A stretch of 64,000 bases of DNA from Bacteriovoracaceae bacterium UBA3083 (GCA_002366565.1 DFBJ01000013.1:434001-498000), one strand, 5' to 3'; positions 1 through 9,290 are shown, counted from the first letter of the stretch. The notes: generated from the sequence alone by a model not told the origin. Made by a program: numbers and translations.

Positions 1-1339
1 TATTGAAAGTTTTAGTAATTCTATTTATCTTTGGAGTATATACTGTCAGTCTATCTTTTCTAGAAACCATACCAGTCAGATCAAAAACCTCACACTCCCA
101 AAGATGGTTAATCTTTCTAAGTGCTTTAACCTGCCCTGAAATATAATACTTATAACCTGAACGATCTGAGATAGGATGTGAACTCTTTCCTGCCGCAGAA
201 TAAACCGAGAACTTATCTCCTGGCTTAACTTTTACAGAGTTATCAAAGTTCACATAAATTTTATCAAACTTCTGGATAAAGATAGCTTCTTTTTGAGTTG
301 CTTCAATCTCACCTAAATCTTGAACTACATTTGTAGTAATAAAAGTATTTAAGTAAAAACCTTCTTTTACATCAAAAGTGATTCTAGAACTTCTATCAAA
401 TCCTGAACTATCGTACTCATCACCTGGTTCTTTAATTACAATATCAGGAACCGGTGGATCATATTTCTTATATTCATTTCTTAATTGTAAGTTTCCAATT
501 TCAAAAAGGTCTTCATATGTATCTACAGAAGCATATTGAAAGTAGGCTCCCTCTGAAATAAGCTTGTTTCTTTCTTTAATCCACTCTGGCTCTACATTCT
601 CACCAAAAGATGAGAAGTCTAACTGTTTAGACTTAACTCCATCATTGCCACCCTTCTTTGAAGGATTTAAAGCTTCATCAAAAGAGCTAACTTCAATCGA
701 AGGCATCTCTTCAGAACTACCTGTATCAAATGCTAGAACCATACCTGGTTCAATTTCATGTGGATTTGTAATATGTGGATTTAAAGACCAAATTTTTGAA
801 TAGTAAAACCCTGATCCAAATAACTGTTGAGAGATCTTCCATAACCAGTCACCCTCTTGAATAATATATCTATCAAGCTTTGAACCTGTAGAGATCTCTT
901 CCCACTCTTTTGATGGGATCTTAGTTTCAACATACTTCGATAATTCTAAAAGCTCACTTTCTTCCTTACCGACATCGAATATCTCTGTCGTACCAGAAGA
1001 ATCATCAACCATTCTTGTGCTTTCATTTGTGACTGTTACATTTTCTTTTATTATGACTTCAGGATCTTCATCAAGAGTTAGAGTTCCTTTAGCACTTTGA
1101 ACTGGTGCTTCATCTTTCTCTTCAAAGAGAGACTCTCCTACGTCTTCTTTCAACGACTCTAAATCATCTATCTCTTCTAAAGAAGAAAGGTCTATTGCAC
1201 TACTTGCATCACTAGTCTCTTCTCTTAAGACAGAAATATCAGATTCGTCCATTAAATCCAAACCATCTAAATCTTGAGCAAATGAGCTCTGAGAGATCAT
1301 GATAAGTAGAAATAAATTTATTATTTTATTTTTTTTCAT
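1..1339 (-). CDS. Secreted LysM-domain protein, 3' end beyond window
   Basis: The reading frame is open from the ATG at 1339 to the window edge, about 446 codons, so the C-terminus is missing. Residues 1-21 look like a Sec signal peptide ending in SSFAQ. Residues 22-150 are acidic and low in complexity. A LysM-like segment follows at about 158-204 (motifs QEGDWLWKIS and NPHEIEPGMVL), as expected for a peptidoglycan-binding protein in the periplasm. The rest, with stretches such as IYVNFDNSVKVKPGDKF, is probably beta-rich and I do not recognise it. The start codon overlaps the stop of the upstream lipoprotein gene by one base (TAATG), so the two are probably co-translated and may act together at the envelope. 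Confidence 0.8.
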   Translation of the reverse strand, partial: MKKNKIINLFLLIMISQSSFAQDLDGLDLMDESDISVLREETSDASSAIDLSSLEEIDDLESLKEDVGESLFEEKDEAPVQSAKGTLTLDEDPEVIIKENVTVTNESTRMVDDSSGTTEIFDVGKEESELLELSKYVETKIPSKEWEEISTGSKLDRYIIQEGDWLWKISQQLFGSGFYYSKIWSLNPHITNPHEIEPGMVLAFDTGSSEEMPSIEVSSFDEALNPSKKGGNDGVKSKQLDFSSFGENVEPEWIKERNKLISEGAYFQYASVDTYEDLFEIGNLQLRNEYKKYDPPVPDIVIKEPGDEYDSSGFDRSSRITFDVKEGFYLNTFITTNVVQDLGEIEATQKEAIFIQKFDKIYVNFDNSVKVKPGDKFSVYSAAGKSSHPISDRSGYKYYISGQVKALRKINHLWECEVFDLTGMVSRKDRLTVYTPKINRITKTFN

Positions 1340-2106
1340 TAAGCCTGCTCAAAAAAGTCATGAAGAATTGAATAGTACTTCTGCTTCTTCTTGGATAATT
1401 TTAACTTATCGCTACAAACAATTAATCGCCCTAATACTTTTAGAACAATGCCTGAAAATGCTTCTTTATGAATTATTTCTTCAAAAACTTGCATCGCAAG
1501 ATCATACTCACCTTGGATAAATAAAAGCTCTCCAATTTCGTACTTAGCTCTAACCTTTACTTGTCTAACATTTGAATTCTCAAGCTCTTTCAAAATTGTT
1601 AGAGACTGATCAAATTTATTCTGAGCTGTTAGTACTTGTGCTCTTTCTAGCTTTATAATTTGAGATTCAATTTCTGAAGCAGGTACGTCTACTGGTGGAG
1701 CAACCTTTCGAGAATCTATAGAGTTTCTTTTCTTAGGTAGAGGGTCGCCGCCAAAAACGTCTACTGTCTCAACGAGATCACTACTCTCTTTTGCTTGATT
1801 TAATTGATTAACAATATCTTCAGGGGCCATTGGTGCTGGCTCTTCCTTTACTGGAAGCTGCTTTGTCTTAGATAAGAGTTCATTATATTTCTTCTGTAAT
1901 TGCTCATATTGCTCTTTAGGAACAGTCTGTAGCTTAGCACTTCTGATTTCGTCTTTAGTTTCATTGCTATCATCGCCAAATAAACTTCTTTTACTACTAA
2001 CCCAAGAACATGAAGAAAGTGAGAAAACGAGCAATAAACTTAAAAAATTTCGAAGAGTTAAAGCACTTGCAAACTTTAACAAGAATTTTTCAGAAATACT
2101 TTTCAC
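1339..2106 (-). CDS. Outer-membrane lipoprotein with helical (TPR-like) repeats
   Basis: This 255-residue protein has an N-terminal hydrophobic stretch ending in the lipobox LSSC (Cys33), so it is probably an exported lipoprotein. Residues 35-150 are polar, proline- and lysine-rich linker. Residues 150-250 form paired amphipathic helices that resemble tetratricopeptide repeats (LTILKELEN; AKYEIGELLFIQGEYDLAMQVFEEI). TPR lipoproteins usually act as scaffolds for envelope complexes. It is directly upstream of, and overlaps by one base, the LysM protein, which makes a peptidoglycan-associated pair likely. The exact family is unknown to me. Confidence 0.75.
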   Translation of the reverse strand: MKSISEKFLLKFASALTLRNFLSLLLVFSLSSCSWVSSKRSLFGDDSNETKDEIRSAKLQTVPKEQYEQLQKKYNELLSKTKQLPVKEEPAPMAPEDIVNQLNQAKESSDLVETVDVFGGDPLPKKRNSIDSRKVAPPVDVPASEIESQIIKLERAQVLTAQNKFDQSLTILKELENSNVRQVKVRAKYEIGELLFIQGEYDLAMQVFEEIIHKEAFSGIVLKVLGRLIVCSDKLKLSKKKQKYYSILHDFFEQA

Positions 2107-2174
2107 TTTTCGTCCTCCATGACATATAAGCTCTTAATAATATAGTAATGGAAAATGAAATTGGTGGCAACGCA

Positions 2175-2444
2175 ATGACTCACAAATCTGAAAATAACCG
2201 AGTAATTCATTTAATAATCAGGGTTCCTAAGGCTGATGCAGCCTTCACCTATTTTCAATTAGAAGCAAATGAGGGACTATGTTTCTATTCAACTCTTGAG
2301 GAATCTTTAAAAGAAACCTATAGAGATATAACAATAAAGGCACATGCGGGACTTGAAGATGAATTACGTCACGTACTAAACACATTGCGTAACAAAGTTC
2401 CATTCGAAATTTTACTCGATGAGTCTAGAGAGGATAGTGTATGA
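2175..2444 (+). CDS. Small DUF4911-like protein
   Basis: This is an 89-residue cytoplasmic protein without signal peptide or membrane segment. The pattern 'IRVPKADAAFTYFQLEANEGL' split over its N-terminal half recalls the short DUF4911 family of delta-proteobacterial relatives, whose function is not known to me; this match is from memory and tentative. An upstream in-frame ATG at 2148 has no ribosome-binding site, whereas the ATG at 2175 has GGTGG about nine bases before it, so I use 2175. Its stop overlaps the start of the next lipoprotein gene (ATGA), suggesting translational coupling. Confidence 0.6.
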   Translation: MTHKSENNRVIHLIIRVPKADAAFTYFQLEANEGLCFYSTLEESLKETYRDITIKAHAGLEDELRHVLNTLRNKVPFEILLDESREDSV

Positions 2445-2785
2445 AGAAATCAATTCTATTATTACTTACGACGGCACTTATTGCCGGTTGCTCAAGCATA
2501 ACAAGTGGCATTGCACCTGAATTAGAAGTTATTCTTACTAAGAAAGGTAAAAATATTGGTGGAACAGTTGTTTATAATCCATACGGAATTGAACAACTTA
2601 CAAAAATGAGAAGAAATAAGGCCATCGCTAGAATTAGATCTGTATGTCACCCTACTCCATTTAAAATTGTTAAAGAAGAGACTCTTGCACCTGAAGAGAA
2701 GAAAGAAAAGTATGGTGGTAATATGAAAGTCTTAATCGGTACGAAAGTTAGATTTATCGATTACGAGTGTGTTTACCCTTACTAA
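2441..2785 (+). CDS. Small lipoprotein, unknown function
   Basis: The 114-residue product begins with a short type II signal peptide, MKKSILLLLTTALIAGC, giving a lipobox IAGC with Cys17. The mature part is basic and has a pair of cysteines (in RSVCHPTPF and DYECVYPY) that could form a disulfide near the C-terminus. I do not recognise a family. It overlaps the preceding gene by four bases, and its 3' end lies nine bases before the ATG of the solute-binding protein, so the three genes probably form one transcript. Confidence 0.65.
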   Translation: MKKSILLLLTTALIAGCSSITSGIAPELEVILTKKGKNIGGTVVYNPYGIEQLTKMRRNKAIARIRSVCHPTPFKIVKEETLAPEEKKEKYGGNMKVLIGTKVRFIDYECVYPY

Positions 2786-2793
2786 TCGTAGAT

Positions 2794-3513
2794 ATGTATT
2801 TGAAGTATATTCTTCTATTTTTAATCATATCTTCATCGACCCAGGCCACTGCACTAGAGGCAAACCTAGCTGCAGAAGATAACTGGCCTCCATACTCGAC
2901 TCACGAGCTAATGGGAATCTCTCAAACTATTATAAAAAAAGCATTTGAAATTTCTGGAATAAAAGTAAAATTTACTTCTTATCCCTATGCTCGTGCTCAG
3001 AAGAACTTACTAAGTGGAACTGTTGATGGTTTTTTTAGTGTATCAAAGCAGCCCTCAACAATAGCAAAGTTTCACTTTGGAAAAGAGCCACTTTTTAAAG
3101 CTCACGCATCATTTCTCTATAACAAAAAAATGAAAGCTAACTTTTCAAACTTAAAAGATATTCCTAAAGGAACAACACTTATTCTAGTAAGGGGCTTTGA
3201 GTACGGAAAGGATTTTGAAAAGTATAAGAAGAACTTTGAATTAGAGTACGTAGATAATCAGACACAAATAATAAGTATGCTAACAAATGGGAGACCTGCC
3301 ATTAGTATAATGTACGATAAAGTGCTTAAGTACTACCTAAAGAAGAAGCCTACCCTCGAAAATATTATAAAGAAAAAACCAAGTCATATTAGCCATATCT
3401 ATGTGGCCTTTAATAAAGAAAGTCCCAAGTCTAAAGTTCTCTCAAAGAAATTAGACCAAGGACTAAAAAAATTTAAAAATACTAATATATATAAATCGTT
3501 ACTTGATCTTTAA
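2794..3513 (+). CDS. Periplasmic solute-binding protein, family 3 type
   Basis: From the ATG at 2794 the product starts with a signal peptide (MYLKYILLFLIISSSTQATA) followed by a bilobed extracellular solute-binding fold: DNWPPYST near the mature N-terminus, SYPYARAQKNLLSGTVDGFF, and a C-terminal YKSLLDL typical of this family. A GTG at 2767 would lengthen it inside the previous gene and put nine extra residues before the signal peptide, so it is less likely. Free-standing members without an ABC permease often bind amino acids or act as sensory partners. No permease gene lies next to it here, so the ligand and partner are unknown. Confidence 0.75.
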   Translation: MYLKYILLFLIISSSTQATALEANLAAEDNWPPYSTHELMGISQTIIKKAFEISGIKVKFTSYPYARAQKNLLSGTVDGFFSVSKQPSTIAKFHFGKEPLFKAHASFLYNKKMKANFSNLKDIPKGTTLILVRGFEYGKDFEKYKKNFELEYVDNQTQIISMLTNGRPAISIMYDKVLKYYLKKKPTLENIIKKKPSHISHIYVAFNKESPKSKVLSKKLDQGLKKFKNTNIYKSLLDL

Positions 3514-3514
3514 G

Positions 3515-5275
3515 TTACTCTCCAGTTTGAACACTCCACAGATTCTTATACATGCCGTTCATCTTCAGTAGCTCCTCATGAGTTCCTTGTTCTTTCACTG
3601 ATCCTTTTTCAAGTACGTAAATTTGATGAGCATGTCTTATTGTAGAAAGTCTATGGGCAATCACTATAGTAGTTTTCTCATTTGTAATCTTGTCTAAAGA
3701 TCTCTGAATAGCTGCTTCTGTTTCATTATCAACGGCTGAAGTAGCTTCATCAAAAATAAAAACAGGAGAATTTTTCATAACAGCTCTAGCAATTGAGATT
3801 CTCTGCCTTTGACCACCAGAAAGCTTTTGCCCTCTCTCTCCCACAACTGTTTTATATTTCATAGGAAGTGACATGATAAAGTCATGAGCTTCTGCCATCT
3901 TAGCTGCTTCTATTATAGACTCAGTACTAACATCAGTAAGTCCATAAGCAATATTCTCTTCAACGGTTCCATGAAAGAGGTAATTATCCTGTCCAACATA
4001 AGAAATATTTTTTCTTAAATCTTCTTGAGATATATCTGTAACTTTATTATCGCCAAGAGAAATAAAACCCTTTGAGCAATCATAGAAACGAAGTAATAAT
4101 TTAACTAATGTACTTTTACCAGACCCAGTAGATCCTACAATTGCTATAGTTTTCCCCGACTCAACTTTTATATCAATATCTTTTAAAACTTCAAATCCTT
4201 CTTCATAAGCAAAGCTAACATTACTAAACTGAACATCTCCAACCTTATCAGAGGCCATATGCTCACCGTCAGTAATCCCTAAAGGAGTCTCCATTAAATC
4301 AAAAATTCTATTGGCAGATGCCATCGCTCTTTGAAAGAGGTCATAAGTTTGACCAAGAGAAGTTAAAGGCCATAGAAGCCTTTGTGTTAAAAAGATAAGT
4401 ACACTATAAGAACCAATCTCAAGGACTCCAGACTGAACCTTGTGGGCCCCAACAATCATTGTCATTAAGAATCCGCAAAGAATTACCATTCTGATAAGTG
4501 GCGAAAATAAAGAACTTAATCTAATTGCTGAAAAGTTAGCATCAGCATAATTTGTACTTTGATTCTTTATTCTAGAAATTTCAAACTTCTCAGCACAGTA
4601 ACTTTTAATCGTCGCAATACCAGACAAGTTATTATTTAAAATACTATTAAGCAAACCAGCGTTATCTCTAACATTTCGATATAACTTCTCAATTCTCTTT
4701 TGAAAAAAGTAAGAACCAAATAAAACTAGAGGAACTGGAAGAAATGAAAGTGCTGCAATCAATGGAGAGAAGTAGAAAAATATAATCCCAATACTTACAA
4801 CTGTCGTTGCAACTTGCAGAAGAGAATTTGCACCATCATCAAGGAAACGCTCAAGTTGATTAACGTCATCATTCATTATGGAAATTAAGTTACCTGTACT
4901 CTTGTTTTCAAAATAACTTAACTCTAATTTCTGAACATGAGTGTAAGTATCTAACCTTAAATCGTTTTGTACATTCTGAGCAAGGCCTCTCCACTTTACC
5001 TTTAAAAGGTATTCAAAAAAAGACTCTAATACCCACACTGCAATTGTCAGTGCAGCGATTGCATAGATTTGTTCCATCATTGTTTTAAAGCCAAAGCCTG
5101 CAACAAATGAGTCCTCTTTCTTTACGACTACGTCTACTGTCATACCGATCAGTAATGGAGGAGCAATATCAAATATTTTATTAAGGATAGAGTAAATAGA
5201 AGCGAGCCAGACATCTTGTCGTCTGGCTTGCATATACTTTAATAATCTTTTAAGTGGTGTTGTTTCTTCTTTCAA
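3515..5275 (-). CDS. ABC exporter half-transporter (permease-ATPase fusion)
   Basis: This 586-residue protein has the MsbA/LmrA layout. A six-helix membrane domain covers about residues 20-310, followed by an ATPase domain with Walker A GSTGSGKST at 381-389, the signature LSGGQ, Walker B VFIFDEATSAVD and the switch histidine in IVIAHRLST. Such proteins dimerise and export lipids, peptides or drugs across the inner membrane. The substrate cannot be read from the sequence. The gene begins one base after the stop of the secreted nuclease gene, so the two are co-transcribed; a functional link is possible but not shown, because the nuclease has its own Sec signal. Confidence 0.9.
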   Translation of the reverse strand: MKEETTPLKRLLKYMQARRQDVWLASIYSILNKIFDIAPPLLIGMTVDVVVKKEDSFVAGFGFKTMMEQIYAIAALTIAVWVLESFFEYLLKVKWRGLAQNVQNDLRLDTYTHVQKLELSYFENKSTGNLISIMNDDVNQLERFLDDGANSLLQVATTVVSIGIIFFYFSPLIAALSFLPVPLVLFGSYFFQKRIEKLYRNVRDNAGLLNSILNNNLSGIATIKSYCAEKFEISRIKNQSTNYADANFSAIRLSSLFSPLIRMVILCGFLMTMIVGAHKVQSGVLEIGSYSVLIFLTQRLLWPLTSLGQTYDLFQRAMASANRIFDLMETPLGITDGEHMASDKVGDVQFSNVSFAYEEGFEVLKDIDIKVESGKTIAIVGSTGSGKSTLVKLLLRFYDCSKGFISLGDNKVTDISQEDLRKNISYVGQDNYLFHGTVEENIAYGLTDVSTESIIEAAKMAEAHDFIMSLPMKYKTVVGERGQKLSGGQRQRISIARAVMKNSPVFIFDEATSAVDNETEAAIQRSLDKITNEKTTIVIAHRLSTIRHAHQIYVLEKGSVKEQGTHEELLKMNGMYKNLWSVQTGE

Positions 5276-5276
5276 A

Positions 5277-6374
5277 CTAGTACTTTAGGTTAACAATAAG
5301 TGGAAAGTGATCAGAGAATCCTGCCCTCTTATTTGAAGTTGAATTATGCTCAGCTCTATATGGTGCACCTTTTATCGTAGAACCATACAGATATTTCCCC
5401 TTACTTCTATATTCGTAAGTCTTAGTAGCAAATGAAGGTGAATAGATTTGGTATGAAGATACATCTACCTCTAGTCCTTTCTTGTCTAAAAGATTCTTAG
5501 TGTAGAACATTCTATCTAATAAGTTCCAAGTCATTCCTCTTCCATAGAAGTAAGTCCCTGGTGCCATCTGATTCTTAACATTCCAGCTGATTGATTTATC
5601 TGACTTAAAAGTAGAGTGTAAATCAGAGAAGAGCTCATCTTTATAAAGAACACTCTTAAATGGATGTGGGTAGTTTTCATCAATTGTGTTGAAGTCACCC
5701 ATTGCCATAATATTATGAGAATTATCTTTCTTTAAGATTTCTTTGGTTCTCTTAGCAAGAGTATTTGCAGCGATTAATCTAGCTTCAGTAGGATTAGATA
5801 ATGAAGGCCAGTGGTTAACAAAGATAGTTAGCTTTTCTTTCTTTCCAATTAAGAACTCAACTTCAAGAATATTTCTAGTTGGTCTTTCTTTGAAGTACTC
5901 ACCTTTTAAAACATGTTCTTTTTTAGAAATAAATTTTACTTCATCTGTTTCATTCCAAAGAATAGCAAGATCAATCCCTCTTTTATCTGGAGAATCAGAA
6001 ACTGCAAATTTCTTATATCCAATAAATTTTGCTAATTGAGAAATTACATTTTCATTTTCAATTTCAGAAAGAGCTAAAATATCAGGCAGCTTGTCTTCTC
6101 TTCTTACCATCTTCGCAATATTTTCAATTTTTACTTCGAGATTATCTTTTGCCCAGTCTGTTTCATGACATTCTTTTTTTCTATAACTAGATTTAACTTT
6201 ATCACATGCTTCTTTTTTTCCTTTGTACTTCTTAGGAAGAAAAGTCCAATCGTTTTTTCCATCATCGTGGACGATATCAAAAAGGTTTTCAACATTGTAA
6301 GACATGATCTCAATTGATTTTCCAAGACATGGAAGACTTGCAAATATAACTAAAGAAATTAAGAGTGATTTCAA
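5277..6374 (-). CDS. Secreted endonuclease/exonuclease/phosphatase-family nuclease
   Basis: A signal peptide (MKSLLISLVIFASLPCLGKS) precedes an EEP-fold domain: SYNVENLFD at the start, LALSEIENE (metal-binding Glu), VNHWPS, MGDFNTID (catalytic Asp/Asn) and the final SDHFPL histidine motif. All catalytic positions of the DNase I/exonuclease III-like superfamily appear present. The predicted role is degradation of extracellular or periplasmic nucleic acid, or possibly phosphodiester cleavage of another substrate. It precedes the ABC exporter gene in one operon. A second exported EEP protein is at 36389-37576. Confidence 0.85.
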   Translation of the reverse strand: MKSLLISLVIFASLPCLGKSIEIMSYNVENLFDIVHDDGKNDWTFLPKKYKGKKEACDKVKSSYRKKECHETDWAKDNLEVKIENIAKMVRREDKLPDILALSEIENENVISQLAKFIGYKKFAVSDSPDKRGIDLAILWNETDEVKFISKKEHVLKGEYFKERPTRNILEVEFLIGKKEKLTIFVNHWPSLSNPTEARLIAANTLAKRTKEILKKDNSHNIMAMGDFNTIDENYPHPFKSVLYKDELFSDLHSTFKSDKSISWNVKNQMAPGTYFYGRGMTWNLLDRMFYTKNLLDKKGLEVDVSSYQIYSPSFATKTYEYRSKGKYLYGSTIKGAPYRAEHNSTSNKRAGFSDHFPLIVNLKY

Positions 6375-6480
6375 AGTAATTCTCCGTTAGGGTTAGATTT
6401 ACTCCTTTTAGCAAAGTCATCACTCTTTTTCTATAATTCTTATGTTAAAGTTTGATTAAATTGAATATTTTTCTTGGTAA

Positions 6481-6501
6481 GAGGCGAAGAATTCGCCCCT
6501 C
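6481..6501 (-). terminator. Weak hairpin downstream of bcp
   Basis: GGCGAA and TTCGCC form a six-pair stem with a three-base loop just past the bcp stop codon, and flanking GA and TC may extend it. There is no clean T tract on the minus strand, so a terminator role is only possible. Confidence 0.3.
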
Positions 6502-6512
6502 AAATCAAATAC

Positions 6513-6986
6513 TTATAGATTATTTTTTAACCATTCGATTAAATCGTCATGGTGTGTCTTAGTTTTAAACTTATCCATTATGTGCTTTAAGCGTCCATCT
6601 TTACCAATGATAAATGTTGTTCTAACAACACCCATATACTCTTTTCCCATAAACTTCTTAAGCGACCAGCATCCATACTTTTCAGTAATTTTATGCTCAG
6701 GATCTGAAAGTAAATCGAAGTTTAACTCGTCTCTCTCTATAAATTTAACAAGTCTCTTCTCTTCATCAGGAGACACTCCTAAAACAACTGTATCTAATTT
6801 TTTTAGAATTGCTTTACTATCTCTAATACCTTGAGCTTGAACAGTACATCCAGGAGTCATCGCTTTTGGATAGAAGTAAAGAACAACATTCTTTTTTCCT
6901 TTAAAATCCTTAAGTGAAACTTTTTCACCGTTTTGATTAACCATTGTAAATGCTGGTGCTAAATTACCTACTTTTGGAAATGACAT
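6513..6986 (-). CDS. bcp: Peroxiredoxin of the Bcp/PrxQ class
   Basis: This 157-residue protein follows E. coli Bcp along its whole length and should reduce hydroperoxides in the cytoplasm using thioredoxin or another thiol. The peroxidatic cysteine is Cys47 in YPKAMTPGCT. The resolving cysteine that normally lies five residues later is replaced by Gln52 (PGCTVQAQGIRD). The only other cysteine is Cys106 in KYGCW. The enzyme may work as a 1-Cys peroxiredoxin or use Cys106. It lies ten bases downstream of gloB, so peroxide and methylglyoxal detoxification are co-transcribed. Confidence 0.9.
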   Translation of the reverse strand: MSFPKVGNLAPAFTMVNQNGEKVSLKDFKGKKNVVLYFYPKAMTPGCTVQAQGIRDSKAILKKLDTVVLGVSPDEEKRLVKFIERDELNFDLLSDPEHKITEKYGCWSLKKFMGKEYMGVVRTTFIIGKDGRLKHIMDKFKTKTHHDDLIEWLKNNL

Positions 6987-6995
6987 CTTCTCTCC

Positions 6996-7766
6996 TTACC
7001 ATTTATTTCTTAATTCTCTTAATCTTAGAAAAACTTCTTTCTCTGAATCTACATTACCCTTAAGTCCACTGACAACTTCTTCATTATCTAATCTAAAGAA
7101 AGTGTTAAATCCTCTTTCATCCCCAACATTAAAAGTCATTTTTGTAGAATCAGAACTCTTCACCTTACTTAACCACTCACAGGCACACTTATTACTTGGC
7201 TCTCTATCTAAAGTGAACTCTAAGTTATTTTTTATATAATCATGACCAGGATAGAGAATTACATCATCACTTAAAGTATGAAATTGATTTTTGATAGTCT
7301 CATATAAGACTTCTGCATCTCCACCGTTATGACAATTTCCCACTCCTGCATTAAACAGGGTATCTCCAGTCAGAACTGCCATAACTTTATCTTTATAAAC
7401 ATATTTTAGACATAAGTGAGCAAATGTATGGCCAGGAGTATCCATGACTCCTAAAAAACCATCCTTTACACTGACTTCATCATTTTCCGTCAAAAAGTGA
7501 TCAACACCTGGAATTTTTCCCTTAGCATTTTGATGAGCATATACTTTAGCTCCAGTCACTTTCACTATTTCAGCATTTCCACAGTAATGATCTAAATGTT
7601 CATGAGTATTTATAATTGAATCGATAGTTAAATTTAAAGAGCTTGCGAAATCCAACATTTGAGCCGCGTCAAAGGGATCGACACACACCGCATTCCCATT
7701 TTCTCTCTCAATTAAATAAGAAAAATTTCTAAGAGGGCTAAATGTATAGATTTGATGAATAAGCAC
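6996..7766 (-). CDS. gloB: Hydroxyacylglutathione hydrolase (glyoxalase II)
   Basis: This 256-residue metallo-beta-lactamase-fold enzyme carries the metal-binding motif THEHLDH at residues 54-60, then DTPGHT, TGDTLF and YPGHDY. The length and the C-terminal region with FFRLDNEE match glyoxalase II, which hydrolyses S-lactoylglutathione to lactate and glutathione in the cytoplasm. The partner glyoxalase I gene is in this window at 46756-47175, far away. The bcp gene follows directly, which groups two detoxification enzymes in one transcript. Confidence 0.88.
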   Translation of the reverse strand: MLIHQIYTFSPLRNFSYLIERENGNAVCVDPFDAAQMLDFASSLNLTIDSIINTHEHLDHYCGNAEIVKVTGAKVYAHQNAKGKIPGVDHFLTENDEVSVKDGFLGVMDTPGHTFAHLCLKYVYKDKVMAVLTGDTLFNAGVGNCHNGGDAEVLYETIKNQFHTLSDDVILYPGHDYIKNNLEFTLDREPSNKCACEWLSKVKSSDSTKMTFNVGDERGFNTFFRLDNEEVVSGLKGNVDSEKEVFLRLRELRNKW

Positions 7767-7838
7767 TTTGACACCTTTTTTTAAATACGAGTAAAATCAT
7801 TATGTTATTCCGTAAACTCAAAATCACTGAGGACAATT

Positions 7839-9095
7839 ATGCAAGCAGCTGAAGCCGTTACAAAGGCCTTCTTATTCTTTCTTTTCACGAAATCTCTAAT
7901 AGAGTCTTATCTCGATAATAGAAACAGAAAGCATATTTTGGCCAATAGAAATTCTGTACCAGAAAAGTTTAGTGATCAAATTACTCTTGAAGATCATCAA
8001 AAAGCCGCAGACTACTCTATTGAGAAAATTAAAGTCTCTAAGATATTTAACTTTGTAGAACTAGTAATACTACTTCTTTGGACACTTGGTGGTGGGATTG
8101 AATCACTTGATAAGCTAGCTAAGAGCTTTGAACTAAGTGAGCTAGTTACTGGTGTGTTATTTTTTGCAATCTATATGTTTGTTAGTTTACTGCTTGGACT
8201 ACCTCAATCACTCTACTCTACTTTTGTTTTAGAAGAGAAATTTGGTTTTAACAAAACTACTCCTAAGACATTTGTTATAGATATGTTCAAAGGAATTGCA
8301 CTTGGAGCGATTATTGGTTTTCCAATTATTTACGCTATCCTATGGATCATGAATGCACTTGGTGAATACTGGTGGACTTATGCTTGGGCATTTTTAACTT
8401 TAACTCAATTTGTAATCATCTGGGCATATCCTAGATTCATTGCTCCTCTATTTAATAAATTCTCAGAACTAGAAGAAGGAGAAGTTAAAGATAAGGTAGA
8501 GGCACTACTTGCCAAGACAGGCTTTGAAAGTAACGGACTGTTTGTAATGGATGCAAGTATTAGAAGTAGTCATGGAAATGCTTACTTCACTGGCTTTGGA
8601 AAAAATAAAAGAATTGTATTCTTTGATACATTAATTAAGAACCTTACAGCAGATGAAGTTGCTGCAGTACTTGCACACGAGCTAGGTCACTTTAAGAAGA
8701 AGCATATTGTAAAAGGACTTGTTAAGTCTGTAGTTTTAAGTTTTATAGGATTTGCAATTTTAGGATTTCTAGCTGACTGGGTACCTTTCTTTACAGGTCA
8801 CGGAGTTACGACTCCAAGTATCCATGCTGCACTACTATTATTTATGATGGTTTCAGGTGTATACACTTTTGGTCTAATACCACTTAATGCAATGACATCA
8901 AGAAAGTATGAGTTTGAAGCAGATGAATTTGCAAGCGAGTATGCAAATGCTAAAGACTTGATCACGGCTCTAGTAAAACTATATAAGCACAATGCAAGTA
9001 CACTAACCCCAGACCCTGGATATAGTAAATTCTATCATTCTCATCCACCTGCATTAGTTAGAGTTAATCATCTTGAATCTTTAATTAAGTCTTAA
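7839..9095 (+). CDS. Ste24-like M48 zinc metalloprotease (CAAX protease type)
   Basis: This 418-residue integral membrane protein has several hydrophobic segments (about 70-90, 100-122, 150-175, 180-200, 295-315 and 325-350) and the zinc motif HELGH at residues 280-284, with a third ligand in YEFEADEFA. The N-terminal CAAX-protease prefix domain is present (about residues 30-205), so it belongs to the Ste24/HtpX relatives of the M48A type. In bacteria these proteins are thought to act in membrane-protein quality control; prenylated substrates are unlikely. The gene stands alone and ends in a good terminator. Confidence 0.88.
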   Translation: MQAAEAVTKAFLFFLFTKSLIESYLDNRNRKHILANRNSVPEKFSDQITLEDHQKAADYSIEKIKVSKIFNFVELVILLLWTLGGGIESLDKLAKSFELSELVTGVLFFAIYMFVSLLLGLPQSLYSTFVLEEKFGFNKTTPKTFVIDMFKGIALGAIIGFPIIYAILWIMNALGEYWWTYAWAFLTLTQFVIIWAYPRFIAPLFNKFSELEEGEVKDKVEALLAKTGFESNGLFVMDASIRSSHGNAYFTGFGKNKRIVFFDTLIKNLTADEVAAVLAHELGHFKKKHIVKGLVKSVVLSFIGFAILGFLADWVPFFTGHGVTTPSIHAALLLFMMVSGVYTFGLIPLNAMTSRKYEFEADEFASEYANAKDLITALVKLYKHNASTLTPDPGYSKFYHSHPPALVRVNHLESLIKS

Positions 9096-9102
9096 TAATA
9101 CC

Positions 9103-9141
9103 TAGGAGTTGGTTAACTTTTGACACCAGCTCCTATTTTTA
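9103..9141 (+). terminator. Rho-independent terminator after the M48 protease gene
   Basis: TAGGAGTTGG at 9103-9112 pairs with CCAGCTCCTA at 9126-9135 (ten pairs, one G-T) around a 13-base loop, followed by a run of five T. Confidence 0.75.
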
Positions 9142-9194
9142 TCCTGTCAGTTTAACTCCTTTTCTTACATTGATTTGCTAAGCTACCGAAACAC

Positions 9195-9235
9195 CGTGTC
9201 AACATTTTTTATCTATAAAAGTTTTTTTTGACACG
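9195..9235. repeat. Perfect 8-bp inverted repeat upstream of the small secreted peptide
   Basis: CGTGTCAA at 9195-9202 is mirrored by TTGACACG at 9228-9235, with 25 AT-rich bases between. The right arm contains a consensus -35 box, TTGACA at 9228-9233. The pair could be a regulator site or a leader hairpin for the gene at 9291. Confidence 0.45.
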
Positions 9236-9290
9236 TAGATCTAAAGAGTTCATTTTAGTCTTATATGAATTATTTCTGTGAGAGGGAATT

